Positions 32,400-44,249 of a stretch of DNA of 64,000 bases are shown here, one piece after another. The stretch lies in NCBI RefSeq assembly GCF_036588685.1, contig NC_086374.1:34340886-34404885 (forward strand). The letters are read 5' to 3'. The notes beneath the pieces were generated by a model. The model was not told where the DNA came from and did not search any database. It worked only from the letters and a program-made list of their open reading frames with translations. Position 1 is the first letter of the stretch; the number at the start of each line of letters is the position of its first letter. The stretch comes from Mytilus trossulus (taxonomy: Eukaryota; Mollusca; Bivalvia; Mytilida; Mytilidae). The position numbers and the translations under genes were made by a program.

Positions 32400-35335
32400 A
32401 ATTGATACTTTGAATCGTGAACACGTGTACATGCATATGCACGTAAACAAACTAGAATAGCACATTTGGTTTCATTTATTATAACAATCATGTATGACAC
32501 AAACTGACTATTGGTTTATTCGTTTGAAAAACACATTAAAGACTTTTGCGCATACTTTTGAAATACTATAAGCAATTACAATAAGATAATGATTTAATGT
32601 TTAATTTCTTCAAGAATAAAATTAGCTGATAGTATTTGATGTTAAAAGGAATCGAAGGATTCGGCAACCTGGGACCAATTATAGATCAATTATATAAGTC
32701 TTGTTTGTCCAGTGTGCATCAAATTATCATCAAATATCACTGTAAAAACAGTTTTTAGATCCTAGTAAACACTTATCTAAACACTTTTTCTGTGTACGTT
32801 TTGAAACGCGTTTAGCATCTAAACATGTTTAGATTTCAACAAGTGTTTAGATGTTATATGTTAAGAAATATATGGTGTTTAGACCTTCCACAGTTAGCCT
32901 ACTAGTACTTTGATTTCACAGGAACTACTTGTGTGGTACAGCACTACAGGTTGAATAGTCCACACTATACTGTAGAATACACAATACATGTGTACATTTC
33001 TGCTTTCATGTTCTTGCAATGATTTTTACCATAATTCAATTATTTGACTTGTCCATATAGTATATTAAAGCTGGAAAACTTCAGTAATGATGATAATATT
33101 AACAATAATAGGTTTACACATTTTATTCTTCCTGGAGACCAAAGAAAAGTATTTAAACAATAAGACCAAATTTTGAAAAGTCTGTAAACAATTAGACAAA
33201 GTTTAACTCTCCATTATTTTTAAAGGAAATTTAAAGCATGTACCAAGTCAGGAATATGACTCTTTTTTTCTCGTTCCTTTTGATTGTTTATGTAGTCAAG
33301 TTTTGATTTTTTTTTAACGTTTTATGGACCTTCCACCTTTCATACAACTTAGAGTCTGGTTCTTTTATTTGTTTTTTTCTGATCTAGTCTTAAACATAAC
33401 ATACAATCTTTTCAAATTAGTTCTCTAAATGCAAACAAAAAATACAATTATAAATTTTGATGATTTAAATTATCAAATTTTCATCAAATATATAAATAAA
33501 TAAATAAACGAATTTAGAAAACTGTTAATCATGCTATCATTTAACATACCGTCTTGCAGCATACAAAGGAATATAAAGTGTTAATGTTTCTTGTTCGATA
33601 TAATGTTGTATGATTTGACATAAGTATCTCTATGAATTAGACAGTTTTCACAGTCACCCATCGATTCCGGCATTTTAACTTTCATTTTGAAAGATTGTTA
33701 TGTGATCAACTAGAAAAAGTAAGGCACAATGGTTCATGGGAGCTGATTTAAGCAAATGACCCTACTAGGTCAATATGAATACATAATCTAACACCTCGTT
33801 CATTTACGATGCAAGTGAGGTGAATATCCGAGTGCTTCCAATTTATCATGGTTGGCTGCTCAATGTTCGATACTCATCTCCTATAAAGGAGGCGAAGAAA
33901 TATACAGAATACCGAAATTAGCATAAATATTTGCATACTTCAGTCTCGAGGCCGCAGTCTCTTGCAACTTGACGTCCATTTGAAAATAAAAGTAAAATGT
34001 CTAAATCGATGGGTGACTGTGAAAACTGTCTCAATATAAGAAAGTAGAGCTAGGCATGTAGATGAAACTTACATCAACGAAGAGATTAATAAAAACTGAA
34101 CAAAGTAAAGCCCGATTTATATTGATCCAAGGTTTTTAGTCGGTCCCAGAAGCAACGAAGCAGCGTATCCATTTTGGACGGGCAAATATCCACGTTGGCT
34201 TGTCTGGCAAAACAGTCGTCAGACGTCAGAGTCATCTCGGACTACAATATGGGTAGAACAATTAGAGTTCAAGTCTGTGGCATACCATAAGACAGCTGTT
34301 ATAAGAAATGAAGAACTTAAATCATCATACAAAGACGAAGACCCTGTTGTAGCTTTGAAAAATTGAAAATCCGGTGTTAACGTTTGAAATAAATGATTTA
34401 AATTATACAAGATACATGAGATATTCGAACATGTTTTTTGTGGATGGGTAAACATTTCAAAAATTTATATAACTTTATAAGTTAATATATTCACTGATAT
34501 ATTTATACATATCGGGTCACGGTCATTGCATTTGAGTTCGTCTTGCCAAGGATGGATGAATTGATACTATCATTATGACCTTTTAGCTACTGTCAACATA
34601 TGGACATACATTTATCAAATTATACTAACCAGGTCACTCATACAAACTTATTACACCTAAGAAATAAATTATGTTTGCGGGCATACTTTAGTGAGATTTC
34701 AGATTTGTTTTCTCACATTATTTTATATCAAACGCTTATAAAAGTAAGTAACATTATAGAGCAAAAAGCGATGAAGTACTGCTCCATTTAAGGTTAGAAG
34801 CATAGTTACAAAATACTATTAAGAATAAAATAATGAACCCATCTATCTAACGTCTTTTTCTTCTATAATTTTGAAGATAATTATAATTTAATTGATTAAA
34901 ATATTTTAGATATTGTGGTCAAAGTTCAGTTCAATCAGTCTTGGATTTACAACAAATATTTGACTCACTGATGAGTTTAAGACGGACCAATGATAATACT
35001 ATTATCAATTGTTTACATATCGTACAATTGTAGCTGTCTAGCTATATATTTCTTTCTCTAATTCTTCGTCAATTTCTGCACCCATTGTATAAAAAAAAAA
35101 TAATCAACGTGTGGTTCGTTTGATATCAGTACTTTATTGGTTAAAATTTGATTGTGACGTCGAATTTTCTTGCTGTCCTCTCGGAATTTCCTATTGTGAC
35201 GGCATGAACAAAGGCGACCATGCCTGACGACGTCACATAAAAAGAACACATCTTTTTGCAGATCATTCGAAAAGAAGGAATAAGTTTGCCTGCATAATGT
35301 TAGAAAATCATTAGAGAAACAGATTCCACCACCAA
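32400..35335. other. Intergenic outside the 33639 element
   Basis: Apart from the inverted-end element at 33639-34031 I see a local CTAAACA-rich stretch at 32755-32885 (GTGTTTAGAT / ATCTAAACA in both orientations) and no exon. Confidence 0.45.
33639..34031. mobile_element. 393-bp element with about 50-bp inverted ends
   Basis: AGACAGTTTTCACAGTCACC C ATCGATT at the left is matched exactly by the reverse complement at the right end, then four differing bases, then CATTTTA-ACTTT-ATTTT on both. No coding capacity. No clear target duplication, so the exact limits may be off by a few bases. Confidence 0.78.
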
Positions 35336-35337
35336 AT

Positions 35338-35469
35338 CTCGTGTAATACGATATTTATATACTCTCGACAGTTTTAAACTATCAATTTTAAAGTCCTCGC
35401 CGACGCGGCTCGGACTTTAAATTTGAAAATTTAACTGTCTCGAGTGGATAAATATCTTATTACACTCGA
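35338..35469. repeat. 132-bp foldback with a GC-rich loop
   Basis: The left half CTCGTGTAATACGATATTTA, CTCGACAGTTTTAAA, TTTAAAGTCC is mirrored by GGACTTTAAATTTG, TTTAACTGTCTCGAG, TAAATATCTTATTACAC. The halves are joined by about 15 bases (TCGCCGACGCGGCTC) that are strikingly GC-rich for this AT-rich region. The stem has a handful of mismatches. Confidence 0.85.
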
Positions 35470-35865
35470 TGCAGTGGTAGAATCTATATGTAACTCTTCT
35501 TTAACATTCACTTGAAAAATAGCATGCGGCTTGTACATGTAGGTGTATTGGTCGCGATACAAAGCTTTGATATGATCTGCATGCACAACATTCGATACAC
35601 ACCCAATACTAATTTGACAAATCCACAATAGCATGTCGAACTACTGGCATTCTCCTGTGACAGAGAAAGCTCAAATCGATCAATGACGATGCAGAAGGAT
35701 GCCCCTTAAAATGGAAGAAAAATATAAATCAGTAAGCACCAATATGTTTAGCACAGATTATCCTAATTGTAGCAATCTTCTTAAATAATGTTCGTTAGCC
35801 TAATCATGACAATTGAGATGATTTTAATTTTGATTTTATCAATTTCCACCACCATAGTAGTAGTA

Positions 35866-36090
35866 ATACCAACTTCACCTGCATATAAGATATACATTTC
35901 CCAATTTATTTGGTATTTAAGAGATGGCAGCTGCTACTCAGACTTTGTAAAACATCACCAGTGTCTAAGCAGAAAGTTGATAAACCAGGGATATGTCAAG
36001 GAACGTTTCGTCCTTTCTCTAAAAAGAGTTCAGCGGGAGGTACCAATTTTGTATCAACTTCACAAATAAAACACGAGGGTGTTGCAGTTT
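35866..36090 (+). pseudogene. Retroelement reverse transcriptase, C-terminal fragment
   Basis: Encodes PTSPAYKIYISQFIWYLRD, then YSDFVKHHQCLSRKLINQGY and ERFVLSLKR, continuing after a shift into another frame (GGTNFVSTSQIKHEG). The pattern AY-x-x-YISQ...R...Y-x-DF is the C-terminal RT region of the same general retroelement type as the fragment at 21986-22800. There is no RT sequence 5' of it, so the copy is 5'-truncated. It is followed on the same strand by a tandem-repeat block and the common tail (36190-37195). Confidence 0.75.
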
Positions 36091-36189
36091 GGATTGTGTA
36101 TACTGACGTTGTTTATCATCTTAATAATGTGTTACTTTTGTCTTTTATAATATATCTTTTACTGTTTGGTCTGTTTTGTGTGGTATCCA

Positions 36190-36640
36190 TTTAACGTGGC
36201 TCTGTAGTTAAACATCCCGTCATTGTTCAGTAAATATTTATCCATTCTAACTCGTATTTCATTTTCGCTCATATGCTTTGTATATCTGCCTTATTGTGTT
36301 TCTTTTTTTTTTTTTTTTTTTTACAGATAACGTGGCTCTGTACTTAAACATCACGTCGTTGTGATATTGTTCTATACTAACTTTGTATTCTTTTCTTTCA
36401 ATTTTGCTAATGAGCTTTGTCTTTTTTAATTTATACTTATGAAGTGGCTCTGTACTTTGATTCCCGTCATTGTGTTATCCTGCTCTTGTACATTTTTGTA
36501 TTCTTGTGTTTCATGTTAGCGAGTGTGCTTTGTCTTATGCATATTTGTGATTCTTTTATACAATGCCGTGGCTGTGTACTTATAAATCCCGTTTTTGTGC
36601 TAATGTAGAATTAAGTATTCTTGTCTTTCAATTTTTTAAG
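36190..36640 (+). repeat. Degenerate tandem repeat, about four units of 112-136 bp
   Basis: The motif CGTGGCTCTGTACTTAAAC recurs near 36194, 36330, 36442 and 36566, each followed by CCCGT-CATTGTG and TATTCTTGTCTTTCAATTTT-like text. A 20-odd T run (36303-36322) lies between units 1 and 2. The block sits between an RT fragment and the shared tail, so it is probably the 3' untranslated part of that retroelement. Confidence 0.7.
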
Positions 36641-37195
36641 AACTCAATGTTCAATGCTGTATCCCTATGTGTGACCTTTTAGCCTATTATGTCTGTTTGT
36701 TTTGTTCACATATCGTTGTCAATTTAATAGAATTGTATACGACTGTCATACATCTGTTCTCTGTGCCTTTTCGTTGTTGGGATATACAAGTACCCGGCCA
36801 CGTCCATTATTTGTAATAATATACATTTCTAATTGTTTCCATTTGATGAGTTAAGCCTGTCTGAACTAATTTTGTTAGTTCGTTCTCATGTTGTATTGTT
36901 ACAGCACTGTTCCAACAACCCCGCCAGATTCTGTATTTCTGTCCCTGTCCAAAGTCAAGCGCCTGTAATTCAATGGTTGTCGTTTGTTGATGTGTTTTAT
37001 AATTGTTTTTCGTTAAACTTTTGTACATGAATTAGGCCGTTAGTTTTCTCGTTTAAATTGTTTTAATTGCGGACTATGCGGTATGGACTTTGCTCATTGT
37101 TAAAGGCCGTACGGGACCTATAGTTGTTAATGTCTGTGTCATGTGGCCTCTTGTGGAGAGTTGTCTCATTGGCAATCATACTACATCTACTTTTT
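36640..37195 (+). mobile_element. Retroelement tail family T1, long copy
   Basis: Contains the family landmarks in order: TACCCGGCCACGTCC, GATGAGTTAAGCC, GTTCGTTCTCATGTTGT, CCCCGCCA, GGTTGTCGTTTGTTGATGTG, GGCCGTTAGTTTTCTCG, GCTCATTGTTAAAGGCCGTACG and the end TGTCTCATTGGCAATCATAC. It lies directly 3' of the RT fragment and tandem block, which links this very common repeat to the retroelement. Confidence 0.8.
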
Positions 37196-37874
37196 CTATA
37201 TATACAAGTGAGATGTTTAGCTAGCTAAAACACAAGGTTTTATCCACAATTTTCTCCATAAGAAAATGTTTGTACCAAGTCAGGATTATATTGCAGTTGT
37301 TATCCATTCGTTTGATGTGTTTAAGATTTTTACATTTATGTTTTTTTTACTTTTTGTCCTTTTTTTCGATTCTTTATACCACAATTAGTACTAGTACCAG
37401 TAAATTTACATTTACATTTGTTGCCTTGAAAACAAGTCTAGGCAGTTGGTGGTGACATTTGTATATTTTTAACCAAACATTTCGCTGCGGAACACTCATT
37501 TGAAGACGAAATGAAAACCATACAGAGTGCGAATGAATTTTATCATCATTTTTGGTACCACTTAAATATTTTTTTGAAATGGACGCATCTCTGTTGACAT
37601 TTTGAAAGTGAAATATTTGTTTTCAATATGAGTTTTAAGGTTAATTGCTTTATTAAAAAATTCGCCATTCAATATTCATTTTAATCTTTATCTTTAAGCA
37701 TTTTAATCCTGATGTACAATTAATCCTTAAGACTCCTTTTTAATTTTTTTGACACGGATGTACATGTAATTGAAAAACACCACCAAATATTTAGTATTTA
37801 ACCTAAATCACCAGAAATTTGAAATGAACATATTATAATACCTTAATGTGTTCTACTCTTGATTTAACTTACGA

Positions 37875-39345
37875 TGTTTAGAATATTCACACTTTATAAT
37901 TATTTGATGTTTAAGGATTTAACATTTGGCCTTTGCTTAACATTTCAATTTGTGATCGATGTCGATAGTTCATGATCAGTCGATGTTGTCCAGTGACACA
38001 ACCATACTTGATCTGTATCAAGGAATTAATTGAAGCATAGCACATTCACTTTTAAATACTTTATTGACCGTAGCAATCGTCATTTATTGGTACTTTTCAT
38101 ATAAACAAGGATATAATAGACGGAGTATATAAAGGGTATTTAAAAAAAATGGAATACGATACTATTTTAAAAAAGGTTGGAGAATGTGGAAACTACCAAA
38201 AAATGTTTCTGGTACTCGTATCTATGGCATCAGTATTCAATGCCTTGACAACCTTTTCAATAGTTTTTGTCTTTGGAGAACACGCTCATAGGTACGTTAT
38301 TTTTTATAGTATTGTTCATGAAAACCTGCACTAAGTGCAAAATATAAATAGTTTACTTAAAAAAAAAACCCGGTTACCTAGATATACATATATATATATA
38401 ATAAGTATGTCCATGCATTTTATTTTTTTAACACGCACTCAAGTGAACCCTTCTATAGTTTTGCTTTTGTTGAAAATCAACACGAACATTAGGTCCGTCA
38501 TTACTTTTGATTTATTTAAAATCTGAAAATAATATACTTTTTATAATTTGGAGAATACTCAGTTTCATTTCTTTAAAATCTGTATGTTGCAAAAGACTTT
38601 CTGCATGAAAAGTGGCAGTCATTTTGTATTGTAAATATTTTAAAAATGACAATATAAGTTAAAGTGGTGGCCTTCTGAAAAGTTAAATTTATTTTACCCC
38701 GTTGTTTAAAAGAAAGTTGGAAGTTACCATTGGGATACTCAAACTCATAAGTTGATGACATACTGACAACTCCATGAAAAAAAAGCATACACAGCATAAT
38801 ATAGATAACAAGACCTAGGATAGTATTATGTGCCCTTGAAAAGTAAGCGGATCTTGTTCCACGTGTTGCACCCGTTGTGTTGCTCATGAAAGTGTAATCA
38901 ATATGATGTTATATTCGTGATTCACGTGTAAGTGCGTTGTTGTCACTTCCTTTTATCACCAGCATTTGATGTGTTAACTTGTACATGTAATTCTTATCAA
39001 ACAGTTGGTGAACAAATTCTCATCTACATACCTCCCTTAATGTTATCATTAGAAGTAGATATGTAGAAATGTTTATTTGTGGGGCAGATTTTTCTCCCCA
39101 CCTTTGCTATCCTTTGTCATTCATACAATAGATATGATATCAGTTGATGTAATTTCGTAATAGTTAAGTTTAATTATTTCATATTGAATATAACGTTTTA
39201 TATCAAATTTTGTATTTGCAATATGTATTTATTTTTTATCTGTATAACAAAATAAACATTTTTTTCTTCTTTATAAAATGAAAAAACTTACTGTAGTCTT
39301 TGTAATACAAGTTTATGATATTCATTTACCAAATTATCAGGACAG
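37875..39345 (+). repeat. Segmental duplication, copy 1 (promoter, first exon, intron start)
   Basis: Shares ordered blocks with 44250-45405: upstream stretches around TTTGTGATCGATGTC, GAAGCATAGCA and CAAGGATATAATA; the first exon; and intron stretches ending near TAATACAAGTT, ATGATATTCATTT. Copy 1 carries extra DNA in the intron part. The shared start lies about 270 bases upstream of the ATG, so the duplicated unit includes likely promoter sequence. Confidence 0.7.
38149..38291 (+). CDS. SLC22-type transporter, first exon copy 1
   Basis: Encodes 47 codons plus two bases from the ATG at 38149 to a donor GTACGT at 38292. The N-terminus (MEYDTILKKVGECGNYQ, then FNALTTFS and FGEHAHR) has the SLC22 hallmark: an acidic start, an aspartate then hydrophobics, VGE-x-G-x-[YF]Q and the first transmembrane helix leading into the large extracellular loop. 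SLC22 proteins are 12-helix major-facilitator carriers that move organic cations, anions or zwitterions across the plasma membrane; the substrate here is unknown. The donor phase fits exon 2 at 59803. No second exon was recognised before the duplicate first exon at 44531. It may be an alternative first exon of the same gene or the remnant of a duplicated gene. Confidence 0.75.
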
Positions 39346-39540
39346 TGGTATAAACATGTTGGAAACTAGTAATCAAGGAAAGAAAATATAGCTACATGTA
39401 TAAAACTTGGCATATCTATGTCAATCGCGTTACAAAATTTAAAAGAATTTTTGCAAGTTTTTGATGCCAATGTAGAAGTCTTAAGATGGTCCTTTTTGAT
39501 ATGATTTATAGTTCTTAATTTGTGCTTCAAATCCTCATTT

Positions 39541-40225
39541 TTCGTCCCCGAGGGTATCATCAGCTCAGTAGTCAACACTTCTTTGTTGACATGAATATCA
39601 ATAATGTGGTCATTTTTATAAATTTCCTGTTTAAAAAACTTTGAATTTTTTCAAAAAACTAAGGATTTTCTTGTATCAGGCATAGATTACCTTAGCCGTA
39701 TTTGGCTCAATTTTTTGGAATTTTGAATCCTCAATGCTCTTCAACTTTTACTTGTTTGGCTTTATACATATTTTGATATGAGCGTCACTAATGAGTCTTA
39801 TGTAGACGAAACGCGCGTCTGGCGTACTAAAATTTATAATCCTGGTACCATTGATAACTATTTAGACCACTGGGTCGATGCCACTGCTGGTGGACGTTTC
39901 GTCCCCGAGGGTATCACCAGCCCAGTAGTCAACACTTCATTGTTGACATGAATATCAATAATGTGGTCATTTTTATAAATTTCCTGTTTACAAAACGTTG
40001 AATTTTTCGAAAAACTAAGGATTTTCTTGTATCAGACATAGATTACCTTAGCCGTATTTGGCTCAATTTTTTGGAATTTTGGATCCTCAATGCTTTTTAA
40101 CTTTTACTTGTTTGGCTTTATAAATATTTTGATATGAGCGTCACTGATGAGTCTTATGTACACAAAACGCGCGTCTGGCGTCCTAAAATTTATATTCCTG
40201 GTACCTTTGATAACTATTTAGCAAT
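39541..40225 (+). repeat. CpG-rich-core repeat family T3, two tandem units of 357 bp
   Basis: CGTCCCCGAGGGTATCA begins at 39543 and again at 39900, giving a 357-bp period. Each unit runs through GTAGTCAACACTTC, AACTAAGGATTTTCTTGTAT, CAATGCT and GATATGAGCGTCACT to the core ACG/AACGCGCGTCTGGCGT and GGTACC-TTGATAACTATTTA. The joint contains CACTGGGTCGATGCCACTGC, a motif missing at the outer ends. The second unit is near-complete. Confidence 0.82.
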
Positions 40226-42399
40226 ATCGAAATTGTCTTTTTAAAGATTTATGTAAATTTAATCATGAGGTTATATTTCAGCCAACTTAAAAGTATGATT
40301 TTTTAGTTCGTATCCACTCGTTCATTTTTGACACTACTGAAATAGTTACAAAATTCATATGAAAAATGCATGAACGATGCTCGACATTTGCCACGAGCAT
40401 CTGAAGTATTGATCATAACATCTATCTATGGTATTCCATTTCCTATCATGTTTCCCTGAGAAAGTTGCTCCTTACAAAAAATCTTTTAAACCAGGGATTG
40501 TGAAGTCTATGAAGTGGTGAAGTTGTTTATACCTTCGAACATTTTACGTCTGCATCATGAGTTGGTTGAACGTTGTTGAGTATTTGTTATACAAATGACG
40601 ACGGATACGTTTGAGTTGTCGCAACACCATGCTCTTTATCAAAAATAGGATATTACCGTATAAGACTTGTCATCGAGTTTATATTTATACTGCAAATAGT
40701 TGTGTTTATTTCCTAAATATAGTAACACAGCTATATTTTGTGCAATGTCAATTTCATCATGGAACAATTTTTTTTACAGTCAGGGGTTCATTAAGGGATG
40801 GAAATAAGTTTGAAATTTGTGTTACAATTTAAATAGCTATGAATTTATTTATTTAAGGTTATAAAATTTGAAACATAAATTACTCACTTGAACGTATGAA
40901 TTAAGAAATAATCTTTCAAGTCACGTTCTGGGCTCATTTTAACATTGGTTGGCATTATTTTTGTCGATTCATATTTAAACTGAGTGACACCTTATCTCTC
41001 CTTATACTGATGCAATCTGAAGACACATTAAACAAACATGCCACTCATCGTTGTTATCAATAGCAGAAATATCCTTTTTATCAGCAGCCTCAGTATCACT
41101 TTCCACATCAGCAGCTGCAGTACCCATTTGCACATCAGCAGCACCATCAGTATCCCCCCGTTTAGAATGTAGTCCCCTTTTTGGTGCAACCTCAACCTTT
41201 GTAGACCCATATCTCTTGATGTTTGGGTATGAATTTTACTTTTGATAACAAATAAACTCCAGGAAATGGAAATGCATCTATAATACCTAGCGGTTTACTA
41301 CTCTTTATTAAATTTAACTAGAAGACACCCGCGAAATCGCGGTCATATACAGCTTGTGAACTGTTGTAGGATGATTTTTTGTAAAAGATATTATGTATGG
41401 AGAATAACATAAAAGGTATCAAAAGCCCTCTCTCTTTTTCCAAAGTCCGATATTTGTTTCATTTCTGTTAAATTCAATTATATTCGTGTTTCTGGCCTAC
41501 GACCAGAATTATTTTCCTCCTTTGCTACACTGCTTCTTTTGGTAAAAGTCAAATCAAATTAAAAATTTGCACCGTTTCAAACATAAAATAAATGTAACTG
41601 CTTATATATAGATAAGCAGAAATTTTGAAATAGAAAAAAATATTAAAAGATGCTTATTCAAACAACCCTCTACATAAGCAAATCAAAACAAACAGTACCT
41701 AAAGAACAACATATTAAAAGATGCAATCTTAATGATGTCAAACAAGAATATGTTGAAACATTTTTTGATCTGTGGACCTGTGTGAGGTCATTATTTTCCT
41801 TGATAAAAATGCAATCTATAATTTACTTCAAAATTTTAATCGTCTGATAGTTTTTTGTTGCCGATTTGGAAAATATTTTAAAGTTCAATCGATGATAGAT
41901 GTAAAAGAAACCTTCATTGCCCGTATTTTAATTTTAGAAACAAATAACGCGTGAAGTTTTGTTAATTTATCGCTACAATAAAGAAACATTATCATATATG
42001 TAAGAAGGATTTAAATATAGACTTTCATAAAGAAAAAGCTAGATTTAACATATCCGTGTGTAAGATTTTGAAAATCTCATTGAGTCACACTGAATAGGTT
42101 AGTTGATTTTTGGTTGCTTGCTTAACGTCCAGTGGCAAATATATCATGCATATTCAGGACGATAAACGCTGAATAGGAAATCATACTGTGACCTACATGT
42201 ATTATTATAGTGAAAGTATGTAAAGTGTTGTAGGAAGAATTTTGTAAAAGATTTACTGACTTGTGAATTTCAGGAAAAGTATCAGAAGTAATAGGTACTT
42301 GGGGACAGGAAAATGTTTTTTTAACCCTCCTTCTTTATTTCCAAAATTCCTATTTTTTTTGTTTTCTATTAATTTCATTATGAACATACATGTAGTATA

Positions 42400-42690
42400 T
42401 TATGAACATTCAAGTCAGGGGCCTGTAATTCATTGGTTGTCGTTTGTTTATGTGTTTCATATTTGTTTTTTTCGTTCATTTTCTGTTAATAAATAAGGCT
42501 GTTAGTATTCTCATTTGAATTGTTTTACATTGTCATTTCGGGGCTTTTTATATCAGACTATGCAGTATCGGCTTTGTACATTGTTGAAAGCCGTAAGGTG
42601 ACCTTTAAATGTTAATTTTGGTGTCATTTTGATCTCTTGCGGAGAGCTGTCTCATTGGCATTCATACCTCATCTTCTTTTTTTTTTATAA
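42400..42690 (+). mobile_element. Tail family T1, copy
   Basis: Runs from CAAGTCAGGGGCCTGTAATT through GGTTGTCGTTTGTTTATG, GGCTGTTAGTATTCTC and GGCTTTGTACATTGTTGAAA to GCATTCATACCTCATCTTC and a T-rich end. It splits an older degenerate repeat (see 41345-43080). Confidence 0.75.
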
Positions 42691-42764
42691 AAAACTTAAA
42701 GACTGGAGAATTTCAGAAAAGATATCAAAAGTCATAGGTAATTTGGGACACTCAGGATAAATAA

Positions 42765-42945
42765 AGGCAACAGTAGTATACCGCTATTCAAAACTCATAA
42801 ATCCATGGACAAAAAACAAAATCGGGGTAACAAACTAAAACCGAGGGAAACGCATTAAATATAAGAGGAGAACAACGACATAACACAGAAACGGACCAAG
42901 CATCAGACAAAACACCACGAGAATAACAAATATAACATGAAAACC
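42765..42945 (-). mobile_element. Repeat family T2, longer inverted copy
   Basis: On minus it ends CGGTATACTACTGTTGCCTTTATTTATC and extends 5' through GAGGAGAACAAC-type and GGACCAAGCATCAGAC-type text (plus-strand spelling). It interrupts a degenerate repeat whose halves lie at 42690-42762 and 42948-43080. Confidence 0.7.
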
Positions 42946-43416
42946 AAATAATTGTTTTTCTAGCCCGGCTCCTCCTTTTTCCACAAAAGACATCCTTTTT
43001 TTGTTAGTTCTCTATTAATTTTAATGACACATGGATAATTTTAGCGCTTATCTGTATATTATAAACATTCATAAAAGGAGGTGATCGCACCGGGAGGGGC
43101 CTGATCCCGATATCCCGGTCTTAAGAACATGAAATCCCGAGGTTCCGAATTTAATATAAATTAAATATCTCGACATCCTGAAATTCGAAAAAAGAAATCC
43201 CGGATCCCAAAATGGTCAATCCTGAAATTTTGATCTTACAAACACCCGTTCCCGAAGTCCCATAAAGGTCCTGCTTCATTTATTACTATTAATAAAGTGT
43301 ATTTTCTCTTCAATTCAATTCTCAGTTTAATAATCGATCCACGGCAGTCATTGATATATTATTCAGACACTCTCTATTTAATAAACTCTGTGACCGCCGT
43401 GGATAGTAAACTTGAA

Positions 43417-43628
43417 AATGGTATCGGACAGAAAATACACTTTATTCCTAGTGTATGTATTTGTTTCAAAGTATACAATAAACGCAAGCCGGAGGTCTAA
43501 TCTGAATTAAAATTTCGTCTTATGACGGATATTAGACAGAAAATACACTTTATTCGTAGTATATGTATGATAAAGTATACAGAAAACGCAAACCGGAAGT
43601 CTAATCTGATTTAAAATTTCGTCCAATG
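43417..43628 (+). repeat. Tandem duplication, two units of about 105 bp
   Basis: GACAGAAAATACACTTTATT C-TAGT begins near 43427 and 43533. Both units run through AAAGTATACA-TAAACGCAA, CCGGA-GTCTAATCTGA and TTAAAATTTCGTC-ATGACGG. Confidence 0.82.
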
Positions 43629-44249
43629 ACGGAAACATATCCGGACGCCTTTTTTCTCGTTTTTCTCCCAAAATAACTCAATCTGGATAATCATATAAAT
43701 GGATGACAAATGCGATTATGCACTGTACATATAGGACACAGAGGCATGAAGATTAATTTATTGTGGAAAGAAGAGAAGCGACACCCAGAATGAGGTCTTC
43801 TCGTTTAGGGAAAACGGTAGTATTTATTCTGCCATAGGCGACAATACTAACATTTTCTAAATTTACCAGTTTTTATGATAAAAACTTGAATAAAACAGTT
43901 ATGTGTGGTGTTTGTACTTTATTACTGTATTCTAAAAATTGAAACCAAATAGTATCATGACCAATTTCCAACGGAGCTGGTTTATGTTATCCATGCCCAC
44001 CGTCATTTTGCACCAAATTTATGAAATTTTGGAAGCCTTTTCAAATAATTCTCTAGAAAATATTTCAATAGGTTTTAAAATTTATATTGTAAATATACAA
44101 ACTGCAGTTATTCATAGATAAATAAAAAATATATTGTACCCTTACATCCAATCACAGCGCTCATAAGTTGACTTCCTTCACCTGTCTTGGGTACACAAAA
44201 GGCCAACCTAATGCTGGGAAAATGTAATACTACCGTTTTCCCTTTAATA

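Larger units (their letters stand above)
41345..43080 (+). repeat. Three degenerate copies of one repeat, two split by later insertions
   Basis: Shared text: GTTGTAGGA-GA-TTTTTGTAAAAG, AAAGGTATCAAAAG / AAAGTATCAGAAGT / AAGATATCAAAAGTCA, then CTCC-TTTTTCCA-AA and TTCTATTAATTT. Copy 1 is about 41345-41500. Copy 2, about 42215-42400, is cut by a T1 copy at its end. Copy 3 (42690-42762 plus 42948-43080) is split by the inverted T2 copy. Confidence 0.6.

Noticed and set aside
38126..38133. TATATAAA as a TATA box for the first SLC22 exon
   Set aside because: It is only about 20 bases before the ATG, so a start site the usual distance downstream would fall inside the coding sequence. It is also not kept at the same place in the duplicate.
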